From Pseudomonadota bacterium (GTDB lineage Bacteria > Myxococcota_A > Polyangia > Polyangiales > Polyangiaceae), in NCBI GenBank assembly GCA_023423895.1, contig JAFAER010000142.1, forward strand, positions 1 to 64,000: 64,000 nt of DNA, written 5' to 3'. Below the pieces are notes generated by a model that was not told the DNA's origin, did not search any database, and saw nothing but the letters and a program-made list of their open reading frames with translations. The position numbers were made by a program, and so were the translations under genes. Positions 18,597 to 26,361 of this stretch are shown here, piece by piece (the first letter of the stretch is position 1; every line of letters begins with the position of its first letter).

Positions 18597-18764
18597 ATGT
18601 CGAGCGCCAACGAACAGCCGCAGGCCCCCAACTTCCAGTCCGACGAGGAGCAGTGGTTCGGCGACTACGGTCGTGAGCGCAAGCGTCCGCTCCGCTACTC
18701 GCCGACGACTCCGCCCCCGCCCAGCCCTATCGGCGACGATCTCGCCGACCGTTGGTTCCGCTGA
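18597..18764 (+). CDS. small hypothetical protein (55 aa)
   Basis: A short frame from ATG 18597 encodes an acidic start (SDEEQWFGDYGRERKRPL), a Pro-rich middle and a C-terminal DDLADRWFR. Two WF motifs bracket the Pro run. Codon choice fits a real GC-rich gene, but no ribosome binding site is strong and the length allows chance. No function can be assigned. Confidence 0.45.
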   Translation: MSSANEQPQAPNFQSDEEQWFGDYGRERKRPLRYSPTTPPPPSPIGDDLADRWFR

Positions 18765-18818
18765 ACGCTCGAGCTCCGCAGCTTCGCAAGCCCGGCCGTA
18801 GCGTCTACGCTACGGCGC

Positions 18819-19529
18819 GTGAAGCACGCTGCTCTGCTCGCGCTCGCCGCCTTGCCGGTCGTTTTGCTCACGGGCTGCCGCAGCCCGGAGCCTGCGCCGC
18901 CGCCGGCATCGATCGACATCGCGGCGAGCGACGCGGCCGCCGGAACCGGCACGCCGCCGTCCGTGGAAGCCCCGCCGGGCGAGCGCGCCGACGCGGGCTC
19001 GCACTCGCCCGCGCCCACCGCTCCACCGCCGGCCGGCATGTACGCGATCGCGCTGTCGGACCGGTCGAGCACGTGCCCCGGTGCCGATGCGGGTGCGCCG
19101 TCGTCGGCGGCGGCGCCGCTGTTCATCACCATCCGTCCGCTCGACGGCGGCAAGTATCGCGCGAACCTTCCGGTCAACACCGGCGTCGGATCGCTGGCCA
19201 TCGATCGGCACGACGTGGTCCTGGACGTCGGACAGGTCGAGACCTCGGTCCTCCGTCCCGATCGCACGTGCGCCTACGAAGTGTCGCGCCGGATCGAGAT
19301 CCGCGAGGTCGGTCCCACCCGGATCGTCGCGAACGTGCGGTCCGAATACACGGACGCGGTCCGCTGCACGCTTCCGCGCAAGCCCGTGTCGTGCAAGCGG
19401 GACGTCGACGTCACGTACACCCTCGTCGACGCGGCATGCCCGCCGGGCTGCATCGCCGAGCCGAAGCCGCGGCTGCGAGACGGAGGAGTCGAAGCCACGT
19501 GCGTCTGCCCCGACGGAGGGCCGCTCTGA
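18819..19529 (+). CDS. lipoprotein with Cys-containing domain
   Basis: A 236-residue protein from a GTG. The signal peptide ends in lipobox LLTGC (Cys20), followed by an Ala/Pro/Asp-rich linker to about residue 70. The C-terminal domain (about 75-236) is beta-rich and contains eight cysteines, including the CPPGC and CVCPDGG clusters near the end. These suggest disulfides in an exported protein. No family was recognised. It lies 54 bp downstream of the 55-codon gene on the same strand. Confidence 0.8.
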   Translation: MKHAALLALAALPVVLLTGCRSPEPAPPPASIDIAASDAAAGTGTPPSVEAPPGERADAGSHSPAPTAPPPAGMYAIALSDRSSTCPGADAGAPSSAAAPLFITIRPLDGGKYRANLPVNTGVGSLAIDRHDVVLDVGQVETSVLRPDRTCAYEVSRRIEIREVGPTRIVANVRSEYTDAVRCTLPRKPVSCKRDVDVTYTLVDAACPPGCIAEPKPRLRDGGVEATCVCPDGGPL

Positions 19530-19710
19530 GACGTCGAGTTTTCGCGACTCGTGGCAATGTGACGCGTTCGAGCTGCGCCCGAATGCTCGTGCTCACGGGC
19601 GGGACGACGGCAGCACGCAGGCTTCTCGCGCCGCATGCGCGAGGCCAAGCCTGCCCGTCCCGCAGGCTCGGGTCGCCGCATCGGCACGGGCGCGGCATGT
19701 CGATCGAGCG

Positions 19711-20676
19711 ATGGGCACCACGCGATACGACGGCATGCAAACCTCTTCACGCGAGGGCGGGACGACCTCGAGCTCCGATTCCACCCGTGAGCGGCTGAGG
19801 CGAGAACACGCGGACAGCTTCGACGAAGAGCTCGAGATGGAGATGGATGACGACCGCATCTCCGAGCTCCTCGGCGAGATCGGTCCGCAGCCGGCGACGA
19901 CGGGCGTCGATCGACGCCTCTACTTCAGGGAGCTGTTCCGGCTGCAGGCCGAGCTCGTGAAGCTCCAGGACTGGATCGTCGAGGAGAAGCGGAAGCTCGT
20001 CGTCATCTTCGAGGGTCGGGATGCGGCCGGCAAAGGGGGCGTCATCAAGCGCATCACGCAGCGACTGAACCCGCGCGTGTGCCGCGTGGCGGCGCTGCCT
20101 GCGCCGAACGAGCGCGAGAAGACGCAGTGGTACTTCCAGCGCTACGTGAGCCACCTCCCTGCGGGAGGCGAGATCGTGCTGTTCGATCGGAGCTGGTACA
20201 ACCGCGCAGGCGTCGAGCGCGTGATGGGCTTCTGCACCGACGCCGAATGCGAGGAGTTCTATCGAACGGTGCCCGAGTTCGAAAAGATGCTCGTCTGCTC
20301 CGGCATCACGCTCGTCAAATACTGGTTTTCGATCAGCGACGACGAGCAGCACCTGCGATTCACGATGCGCATGCGCGATCCGCTCAAGCAGTGGAAGCTG
20401 AGTCCGATGGATCTCGAATCGCGACGCCGCTGGGAGGCCTACACGAAGGCGAAGGAGGAGATGTTCGAGCGAACGCACATCCCGGAAGCTCCGTGGTGGG
20501 TCGTGGAAGCCGACGACAAGAAACGCGCTCGGCTCAACTGCATCCATCACCTCCTCACTCAGCTTCCGTACGAGGAGGTGCCGCGCGAGCAGGTCGTGTT
20601 GCCCGCACGCGTCCACAACCCGGACTACTTCCGCGCGCCGATCCCCGACTCGATGTACGTCCCCCAGATCTATTGA
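19711..20676 (+). CDS. ppk2: polyphosphate kinase 2 (PPK2)
   Basis: A 321-residue kinase of the PPK2 family, which transfers phosphate between polyphosphate and nucleotides. Walker A reads EGRDAAGKGG (residues 101-110) and Walker B LFDRSWYNRAG (157-167), followed by a family-typical VMGFC. The segment KYWFSISDDEQ and the lid around RMRDPLKQWKLSP are also characteristic. The overall layout fits class I, which mostly makes NTPs or polyphosphate from diphosphates. The first ~60 residues are an acidic, disordered extension. The ATG at 19711 was preferred over the internal ATG at 19735. It appears monocistronic. Confidence 0.95.
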   Translation: MGTTRYDGMQTSSREGGTTSSSDSTRERLRREHADSFDEELEMEMDDDRISELLGEIGPQPATTGVDRRLYFRELFRLQAELVKLQDWIVEEKRKLVVIFEGRDAAGKGGVIKRITQRLNPRVCRVAALPAPNEREKTQWYFQRYVSHLPAGGEIVLFDRSWYNRAGVERVMGFCTDAECEEFYRTVPEFEKMLVCSGITLVKYWFSISDDEQHLRFTMRMRDPLKQWKLSPMDLESRRRWEAYTKAKEEMFERTHIPEAPWWVVEADDKKRARLNCIHHLLTQLPYEEVPREQVVLPARVHNPDYFRAPIPDSMYVPQIY

Positions 20677-20774
20677 TCTCCGCCGCGCTTCCCTTCCCGC
20701 CCCTCCTCCGCGCCCCGTCGCGCCCCGCTCGTCGCCGATGACAATCGCCGGTGGTCGTTTACCATCTCCGACCG

Positions 20775-21665
20775 ATGAAGCTCTCGACCCCGCTCGCGAA
20801 GAAGCTAGGCCTCAAGTACCCGTTCGTGGCCGCTCCGATGTTCATCATCTCGAACAAGGAGATGATCGTCGCCGCGGCGGAGGCCGGCATCCTCGGATGC
20901 ATGCCGTCGCTCAACGCGCGCACGGCGGAGAAGCTCCGCGAAGACCTTGCCTGGATCCGGCAGCGCACGGACAAGGCGTTCGGGATCAACATCACGATCG
21001 GACTCACGGCGCCGGAGCGGGTCGAGGCCGACATGGCGCTCTGCATCGAGTTCGGCGTACCCGTCATCCTCACGAGCTACGGCAACCCCACGCCGCTGGT
21101 GAAGCAGGCGCACGAGCACGGTCGCCTCGTGTTCCACGACGTCATCAGCCTCGCGCACGGCAAGAAGGCGGTCGCCGCCGGCGTCGACGGGATCATCGCC
21201 GTATCGGCCGGCGCCGGTGGCCACGCCGGACGCATCTCGCCGTACGTGCTCGTGCCGTGGCTGAAGGAGGAGCTGAAGGTGCCGATCCTCGCCGCCGGTT
21301 GCATCAGCGACGGCCGGCAGGTCGTCGCCAGCCTGAGCCTCGGCGCCGAGCTCTGTTACATCGGCACGCGTTTCATCGCGTCGAGCGAATGTGGCGCGGT
21401 CGATGCGTACAAGGAGAGCGTCGTGAAGGCGACGCCCGAGGACATCGTCTACACGGACGCCGTCTCGGGCATTCACGCAAACTTCATCAAGCACACCGTG
21501 CCGGAAGGCTTCACGGCGGACCGCAGCCCCGAAGGTGCGAAGCGCTGGAAGGACATCTGGAGCGCCGGCCAAGGCGTCGGATTGATTCACGAGGTCAAGC
21601 CGATGGGGCAGATCGTGGAGGACCTCGCACGCGAGGCGCACGATACGCTCGCGGCGTTTGGGTGA
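20775..21665 (+). CDS. nitronate monooxygenase family FMN enzyme
   Basis: A 296-residue TIM-barrel flavoprotein of the nitronate monooxygenase/2-nitropropane dioxygenase family. It begins with PFVAAPMFIISNKEMIVAAA, as in the family. It contains the phosphate-binding AGAGGHAGR, with the conserved GGHxGR histidine, and the C-terminal FMN segment AAGCISDGRQVVASLSLGA followed by IGTRF. ATG 20775 gives the family-like N-terminus. It may detoxify nitronates such as propionate-3-nitronate or act on another substrate. It has no operon partner. The tail runs into a heptamer repeat array just after the stop. Confidence 0.9.
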   Translation: MKLSTPLAKKLGLKYPFVAAPMFIISNKEMIVAAAEAGILGCMPSLNARTAEKLREDLAWIRQRTDKAFGINITIGLTAPERVEADMALCIEFGVPVILTSYGNPTPLVKQAHEHGRLVFHDVISLAHGKKAVAAGVDGIIAVSAGAGGHAGRISPYVLVPWLKEELKVPILAAGCISDGRQVVASLSLGAELCYIGTRFIASSECGAVDAYKESVVKATPEDIVYTDAVSGIHANFIKHTVPEGFTADRSPEGAKRWKDIWSAGQGVGLIHEVKPMGQIVEDLAREAHDTLAAFG

Positions 21666-21670
21666 GCTCG

Positions 21671-21782
21671 GGCTCCAGGGTTCGGGCTTCGGGATTCAGG
21701 CTTTGGGCTTCGGGCTTCGGGCTTCGGGCTTCGGGCTTCGGGCTTTGGCCTTCGGCTTCACGCTTCGAGCTTGAGGCTTCGA
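21671..21782. repeat. GGCTTCG heptamer minisatellite, 16 units
   Basis: Sixteen consecutive 7-bp units from 21671 to 21782. Six are exact GGCTTCG and the rest differ by one to three bases. The array starts five bases after the nitronate monooxygenase stop. The most regular part is 21699-21747. Edge units are the most diverged, as expected for a slippage-generated array. Confidence 0.9.
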
Positions 21783-21836
21783 GCGCCAGGTCGGAAACGG
21801 AGCGGCTCTTCGCGGGCTGCTGGTTGGTCGTAGACC

Positions 21837-21864
21837 GCAGCGTCTTCGCGGGACGCGACGCTGC
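21837..21864. repeat. 8-bp inverted repeat, hairpin
   Basis: GCAGCGTC (21837-21844) and GACGCTGC (21857-21864) are perfect inverse copies separated by 12 nt. The hairpin directly precedes the 44-nt palindrome, forming a two-stem structure. Confidence 0.6.
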
Positions 21865-21871
21865 AAGGGTG

Positions 21872-21915
21872 GAACAGGGAGACAAGGAGACAATTGTCTT
21901 CTTGTCTCCCTGTTC
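21872..21915. terminator. 44-nt near-perfect palindrome, terminator-like or binding site
   Basis: Arms GAACAGGGAGACAAG (21872-21886) and CTTGTCTCCCTGTTC (21901-21915) are perfect inverse copies. The centre is also palindromic around CAATTG, with a single G-T pair in the whole 44 nt. There is no T tract, so it is not a textbook intrinsic terminator. It could end nitronate monooxygenase transcription from either strand, or be a recognition site or the remnant of a small mobile repeat. Confidence 0.6.
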
Positions 21916-22092
21916 GATCCATCGAGCGTCGTCGTGAACGAGGGCGCGGAGGATCGGGCGCGGCTTCGTCATGCTGCGCGGCGTGGACGACGGCGCTCTG
22001 GCAAGGTGCGTTTCTCGATGAATGCTGCGCACTTCGGGCGGGGGCGCGCGTGGGGGTGCACGTTTGTGATTCCGTGGTAGCGTCGCGCGCCC

Positions 22093-22944
22093 ATGGAGAG
22101 GTTGTCGAATCTCCGGATCGCTGCGCTGTTCGCGATCGCGATGTCCGTCTGCGCGACTGCGGCGCATGCAGCTCCGAAGCAGGGAGCGAAGTCGAAGCTG
22201 CAGCGCGCGTCGCTCACCACCACCACGTCAAGGTCGCCGGGTGGAGCACGCGCGGGCGAGAAGACTCCGCTGCCCTGGTGCGCGGAAGAGTTCGAGACGC
22301 TGCCGAACGGCCTCTGTCACATCGACGGCGGCCAGAAGGACGGACGGCGCACGCTCGTCGTCTTCCTCCACGGCGCGATCGCGAAGGACGTCGACTGGCA
22401 GTGGCTCCAGGAGCGCGCGCTCGCGCGTCAGGCGAAACAGAACAAGTTCGAGGCCGTCTTCGCGCGCGCTCCGCTCGGTCCGCGCGGCTTCGTCTGGCCC
22501 GGGACCGCCACCGCGCAGGAGGCCGCGGAGCAAGAGCTCGTCGACGGCTGGGACGCAGCGCGCGCCTTTCTCGAGAAGCGAAACGGTGTGCCCTACGACG
22601 ACGTCTTCCTGATGGGCTTCTCGAGCGGCGCCTACTACGTGGGCTCGCTCGTCCTGCGCGGACGCGTGAGCTTCGACGGCTACGCAACCTTCGCCGGCGG
22701 CGGCGGCTGGCACTCCGGACAGGACGTCTCGTTGAAGGCACCCGTCTACGTCGGCGTTTGCGCGCAAGATCGCCAGACAGCCGGCCACTCGCGCGCATTC
22801 GGAAGCCTGCTGGCTGCGCGCGGATGGCCGAGCCGCGTCGACGAGCAGAAGGTCGGCCACATGTTTTCCGACGTCCACGTCGCCCACGCGGTCGCCTATC
22901 TGCGGAGCGCGAAGAAAGCCCGCCCCGATCGAGCTCGACCGTAA
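22093..22944 (+). CDS. secreted alpha/beta hydrolase (esterase-like)
   Basis: A 283-residue protein with a Sec signal peptide ending near AHAA (residue 27), then a short linker. The fold shows LVVFLHGA (oxyanion strand), the nucleophile elbow GFSSGAYY (catalytic Ser in GxSxG) and a late His in KVGHMFSDVH. The acid is probably Asp in VGVCAQDRQTAG. It resembles PHB-depolymerase/feruloyl-esterase-like hydrolases. It acts outside the cytoplasm. The substrate is unknown. It converges with folB, with only 10 bp between the stops. Confidence 0.85.
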   Translation: MERLSNLRIAALFAIAMSVCATAAHAAPKQGAKSKLQRASLTTTTSRSPGGARAGEKTPLPWCAEEFETLPNGLCHIDGGQKDGRRTLVVFLHGAIAKDVDWQWLQERALARQAKQNKFEAVFARAPLGPRGFVWPGTATAQEAAEQELVDGWDAARAFLEKRNGVPYDDVFLMGFSSGAYYVGSLVLRGRVSFDGYATFAGGGGWHSGQDVSLKAPVYVGVCAQDRQTAGHSRAFGSLLAARGWPSRVDEQKVGHMFSDVHVAHAVAYLRSAKKARPDRARP

Positions 22945-22954
22945 ACGGTCGGTC

Positions 22955-23323
22955 CTACGCTCGCGAAGCGACGAGCTCGACCACGGCGCGGTCGACGCTG
23001 TGCGAGGTCGGGACACGCAGCTTCGTCGCGCCCACGCGGACGCGGAGCGCCGGTGTTTCTTCGAGGAGACGCGTCACGAGGCGCTGGGCGTACGTCTCGA
23101 GGAGATGGTACGGCTCTGCCAGGCCTTCCTTCACCACGAGGTCGGCAATCACGCCGTAGTCGACCGCGTCACGGCGGAGGTCGCGTCGCGGCAGAGCCGA
23201 GACGGGGAGCGTGAGCTCCACGTCGACCACGATCTCCTGCGGGATCGAGCGTTCCGAACGCGACGCCCCCATGTTCGTTCGAAAGCGAATCGACTCGAGC
23301 CGGAGCGTGTACTCGCTGACCAT
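22955..23323 (-). CDS. folB: dihydroneopterin aldolase family (FolB-like)
   Basis: A 122-residue protein of FolB length from ATG 23323. Family markers are the substrate-binding glutamate in SERSIPQE, the DYGVIADLV segment (FolB has DYxxV), the LLETYAQRL helix with its glutamate (FolB has LIETLA) and a late lysine in GATKLRVP. In folate synthesis this enzyme cleaves dihydroneopterin to 6-hydroxymethyl-dihydropterin. The MGASRSER replacement of the usual HGV-type loop is unusual, so an epimerase-like or altered activity is possible. No other folate gene is adjacent. Confidence 0.8.
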   Translation of the reverse strand: MVSEYTLRLESIRFRTNMGASRSERSIPQEIVVDVELTLPVSALPRRDLRRDAVDYGVIADLVVKEGLAEPYHLLETYAQRLVTRLLEETPALRVRVGATKLRVPTSHSVDRAVVELVASRA

Positions 23324-23543
23324 GGGTCGTTGGTCCTTCTGCGTATGTCTTCGGACGCCGCTGCTCTTTCTTCCAGCAGGAGAATGCCGAGCTTCGCGCG
23401 AGGGCTGGTCGTGCCCGTCCATTTGGCAGCGCGCATCTTCGCACGAATGGGTCGCGCTCGGCCATACGAGCTCGCGGATTCCGACGGCCCCCAGCAGCGC
23501 CCACTCGACGTCCGATCGGCAAAATGCAACGCTGCATGGGCTC

Positions 23544-24503
23544 GTGTTGCGTGCGCACGTCACCGGGGCGATCGCTACGGCGATGGGGCTTCTCGCGGCG
23601 ACAGCCGGTGCCGACGAAGGTCCGCCCACTCGCCTTCGACTGGAGGTCGATGCGGAGTGTACCGACGTCGCCGACTTCGTCGCGCGCATCCGCGCGCGGT
23701 CTCCGCGTATCGGCCCCGGCGAGGAGGACGCCACGCTCGTGGCCATCACCATCTCCCGCGCGCCCGAAGGAGAGCGCGTCGAGGGGACGATGCGCGTCGG
23801 CGACTCCGTCCGGAAGGTCGAGGGAGGAAGCTGCGAGGAAGTAGCGGACGCGCTCAGTCTCGTCACCGTCCTGATGTTCGACCCGGAGGCCGCCGCGGGG
23901 CCGCCATCGGCGGTCACCGAGGAGCCGCCGCCTCCTCCCGCCGAGCGTCCACCCCCTCCGCCGTCACCACTCCGTCCAGCGCCCGCCCCAGAGCGCTGGC
24001 GCTTTGGGCTCGGGATGCACGGCGTCGGCGCTGCGATCGACCAGGTTCCGCTCGGAGCCAGCGTCGTGGGCGAAATGGCTCGCGGCCGCGAGCTCTCCAC
24101 GCTCACGTTCCGTCTCGCGCTCACGACGTACAACGCCACCGTCGAGATGGATACGCGAGCGGCAACCCTGGTCTGGACGTTTCTCGTTCCTCAAGTGTGT
24201 CCTCTTCGGATCCGTACGGGTCCCGTTTCGCTGTTTCCGTGCGCCGGCGTCGCGATGGGCGTGCTGTCGAGCGAGCCCACAAGAGGCGTCGCGCGACCGA
24301 ACGCGTTCACGCGCGGGTGGGTCGCGCCACGCGCGGGGGTACGCTCGCGTCTCGAGGTCACGCCACGCCTGGGCATCGAGCTCGAGCTTGCGCTCGACAT
24401 GCCGGTCACGCGCGACCGATATGCCTTCGGTGCTGTCGAGGCGTATCGCGTCCCGTTCCTGATGCCCACGGCCGGAGCCGGCATCGTGATGCAGGTGCCC
24501 TGA
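23544..24503 (+). CDS. exported protein, predicted outer-membrane beta-barrel
   Basis: A 319-residue protein from GTG 23544 (TTG 23547 is an alternative) with a signal peptide cleaved near AGADEG (about residue 26). Residues 30-115 form a small alpha/beta domain ending in SCEEVADALSLVTVLM, a pattern I associate with myxobacterial exported proteins. A Pro/Glu-rich linker follows (about 120-150). The C-terminal 170 residues alternate polar and hydrophobic residues, as in an outer-membrane barrel. It is divergent from folB and has no recognised function. It resembles in layout the protein at 25094. Confidence 0.75.
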   Translation: MLRAHVTGAIATAMGLLAATAGADEGPPTRLRLEVDAECTDVADFVARIRARSPRIGPGEEDATLVAITISRAPEGERVEGTMRVGDSVRKVEGGSCEEVADALSLVTVLMFDPEAAAGPPSAVTEEPPPPPAERPPPPPSPLRPAPAPERWRFGLGMHGVGAAIDQVPLGASVVGEMARGRELSTLTFRLALTTYNATVEMDTRAATLVWTFLVPQVCPLRIRTGPVSLFPCAGVAMGVLSSEPTRGVARPNAFTRGWVAPRAGVRSRLEVTPRLGIELELALDMPVTRDRYAFGAVEAYRVPFLMPTAGAGIVMQVP

Positions 24504-25093
24504 CCGGCAGGCAGTACGCGCATATCCATGAATGCCGGCACGCGGGCATTTCCGTTGAAGAAACGCCCTGCCCCCTCATCCCGGTCGGACATCACCGCAT
24601 CGAAGGGCGTTCGGAGCGCGCTCAAGCGCGTCGCGGAGCGGGCGCTCGGCGGAAGGCGATCGACGCCTCCCTCGCAGAAGCCGCTGTCGTACGAGGCGTG
24701 CTCGCCGCGGGCGCCTGCGGGGTGTGCAGCCAGACCTTCGACTTCGCTTCGCCAGGCGGCGGAAGCTGCGCGAGCCTGAACAACGCGGGATCGACGACAA
24801 CGTCGTCGTCGTCGTCACTCGGCACGTCAGGCTCCGCGAATGGAGTGGGAAAGGACGACCGCGGACAGAGACCGAGCTTCATGGCGAATCCTCGACCGGT
24901 GATGCGATGCTTCCGACGTCCCATCGACGCGTCGCGCCGGCGGCGCGCACACGAGGCGGGCGGGCACGACGTCCCCCTGCACGAGTTCGCGCGGAGCCTG
25001 ATCTCCGCGTTGTTCCTATGTCGCCCCATCGCGATGCTTCGGGTCACGTTCGGCGGACGAAAGCCGCGGATCCCAGCGTCGCTCAGCCGCGCG
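24504..25093. other. 590-bp stretch, at most one doubtful small gene
   Basis: Between two outer-membrane-type genes that converge here. GC content is slightly lower than in flanking genes. Only the minus-strand frame at 24622-24882 (listed separately at low confidence) looks gene-like. No RNA gene, repeat or clear promoter is visible. Confidence 0.5.
24622..24882 (-). CDS. doubtful small hypothetical protein (86 aa)
   Basis: An 86-codon frame from ATG 24882. The product has an acidic run of Asp (DVPSDDDDDVVVDP) followed by a Pro/Ala/Arg-rich basic tail. Third-position GC is only moderately high and no ribosome binding site stands out. It could be a chance frame. No function is suggested. Confidence 0.3.
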   Translation of the reverse strand: MKLGLCPRSSFPTPFAEPDVPSDDDDDVVVDPALFRLAQLPPPGEAKSKVWLHTPQAPAASTPRTTAASAREASIAFRRAPAPRRA

Positions 25094-26296
25094 TCACTTC
25101 GTCTCGAGACCGACCATGAGGAACGGCCGCACGACCCAGGGCTCGAACAAGATCACCGGCTCGTTCTCGCGCGACAGGAGATAGCGTGGATTGCGAAACG
25201 GCAGGTCGATCCCGAGGCCGCCGAAGACGCGTGCGTTGGGCATGTCCAAGGCGTACCGCGCCAGAACACGTGCAGTGGGGATCGGATCGACGTTCCCGTC
25301 GACGAATCGGATGTTGCTCACGTGCGGGCTCTGGCCACGGGCGTGAACGAGATCCGCGCCGCCACCGACGCCGAGGATGATGTGGTGCCGCTCTCGGACC
25401 GTGTACGCGGCACTCGCGAGGGCATGGAGAGATCCGCCCTCGAAGCGCACGGAGGCGCTGCCGCGATCGACCGACGACGGGAAACGGTACTCGGCGCTCA
25501 GCGTCGTGCCGAGCTCGAGTTTGCCGCCGAGCAAACCTGGATGATGCAGGAACACGTCGAAGATGGCGCCGGGCCCGCTCGCGAGCTCGAGGCCCGAGCC
25601 GTACCCGTTCGTCGCGAAGAAGGCGCCCACGCGCGCGTCGAGCTGCGGTGGCGGTCGCGGCGGATGGTAGAGGAACTCCGGCGGCAGCCTGTCGTCGTCA
25701 TCGACCGGTAGGCGGACGCGAGGACGCCGCGCAGTCGGGAGGAGCTGCTCGCGGGCGACGGCGCGGCCGACGCCGATGCTCTCGCCGGACCGGAGGGCGC
25801 CCAGCGCGAGCTCGACGATGTGCCCGATCTCTTCCCACGTCACCTCGGGGTTGGCCTGCCGGGTGACCGGGCGAACGAGCACGCGCTCCCACGGTCCGTC
25901 GACGACGTAGAGCGTGACCGGCTCGCGCTCACCTTTACGTCCGGGCGGCTCCGTGAGGTCGATCCAGACGCGCGCGAGCTGCCGGTCGTTCGGGGGGCCT
26001 GGGGTGACGATGCTCGCGCGGTCGATCGCGGGCACCACTTCGTAGGACGCTTCCGCCTCGGAGCCGCCGATGCGCTCGCGGAGCACGTCGAGCACCGCCG
26101 CTGCCGACGCACCGTCGCCCGCGACCTTCACGGAGACGAGCGTTCGCTTCGCGTGTTCGGCGCCGCCTGCCGTGGTGCTCGTACGGCCGTGGGCCATCGC
26201 GCTCGGGGCGGCACACGACGCGGCGATGGAAATGGCGACGGCGGCGGAGACACGAAGTCTCCACCGCACGCATCGTCCACCGTCGCCTTGTCTCAC
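25094..26296 (-). CDS. exported protein, predicted outer-membrane beta-barrel
   Basis: A 400-residue protein with a long signal peptide (hydrophobic core ~16-30, cleavage near SAMAHG). Residues 50-200 form a mixed domain (LVSVKVAGDGASAAAVLDVL, then WEEIGHIVELALGAL). A Pro-rich linker (PPEFLYHPPRPPPQ) leads to a C-terminal barrel-like domain with many alternating strands, ending in RPFLMVGLETK. It is the third gene after an ECF sigma factor and its membrane partner, 65 bp downstream, so probably part of that regulon. Its layout echoes the protein at 23544. Function is unknown. Confidence 0.75.
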   Translation of the reverse strand: MRQGDGGRCVRWRLRVSAAVAISIAASCAAPSAMAHGRTSTTAGGAEHAKRTLVSVKVAGDGASAAAVLDVLRERIGGSEAEASYEVVPAIDRASIVTPGPPNDRQLARVWIDLTEPPGRKGEREPVTLYVVDGPWERVLVRPVTRQANPEVTWEEIGHIVELALGALRSGESIGVGRAVAREQLLPTARRPRVRLPVDDDDRLPPEFLYHPPRPPPQLDARVGAFFATNGYGSGLELASGPGAIFDVFLHHPGLLGGKLELGTTLSAEYRFPSSVDRGSASVRFEGGSLHALASAAYTVRERHHIILGVGGGADLVHARGQSPHVSNIRFVDGNVDPIPTARVLARYALDMPNARVFGGLGIDLPFRNPRYLLSRENEPVILFEPWVVRPFLMVGLETK

Positions 26297-26361
26297 CCAG
26301 CGGCCTCCTCACCCAGTTTCATGCGGGAGGACGCCGATCACAAGCGAAGCTCGACGAACCG

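Larger units (their letters stand above)
21666..22092. other. 427-bp non-coding stretch with minisatellite and two hairpins
   Basis: No gene is supported here. Short open frames on both strands read as low-complexity translations of the repeats. The stretch holds a 16-unit heptamer array, an 8-bp inverted repeat and a 44-nt near-perfect palindrome, each listed separately. About 170 bp of unremarkable sequence leads into the esterase gene. Confidence 0.7.

Noticed and set aside
19535..19551. A CGAGT/ACTCG hairpin with a 7-nt loop after the lipoprotein gene at 18819.
   Set aside because: A five-base stem in GC-rich DNA is common by chance and no T tract follows.
21595..22167. A minus-strand frame with repeated SPKPEAR-like peptide.
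   Set aside because: The peptide repeat is only the translation of the GGCTTCG array in one frame.
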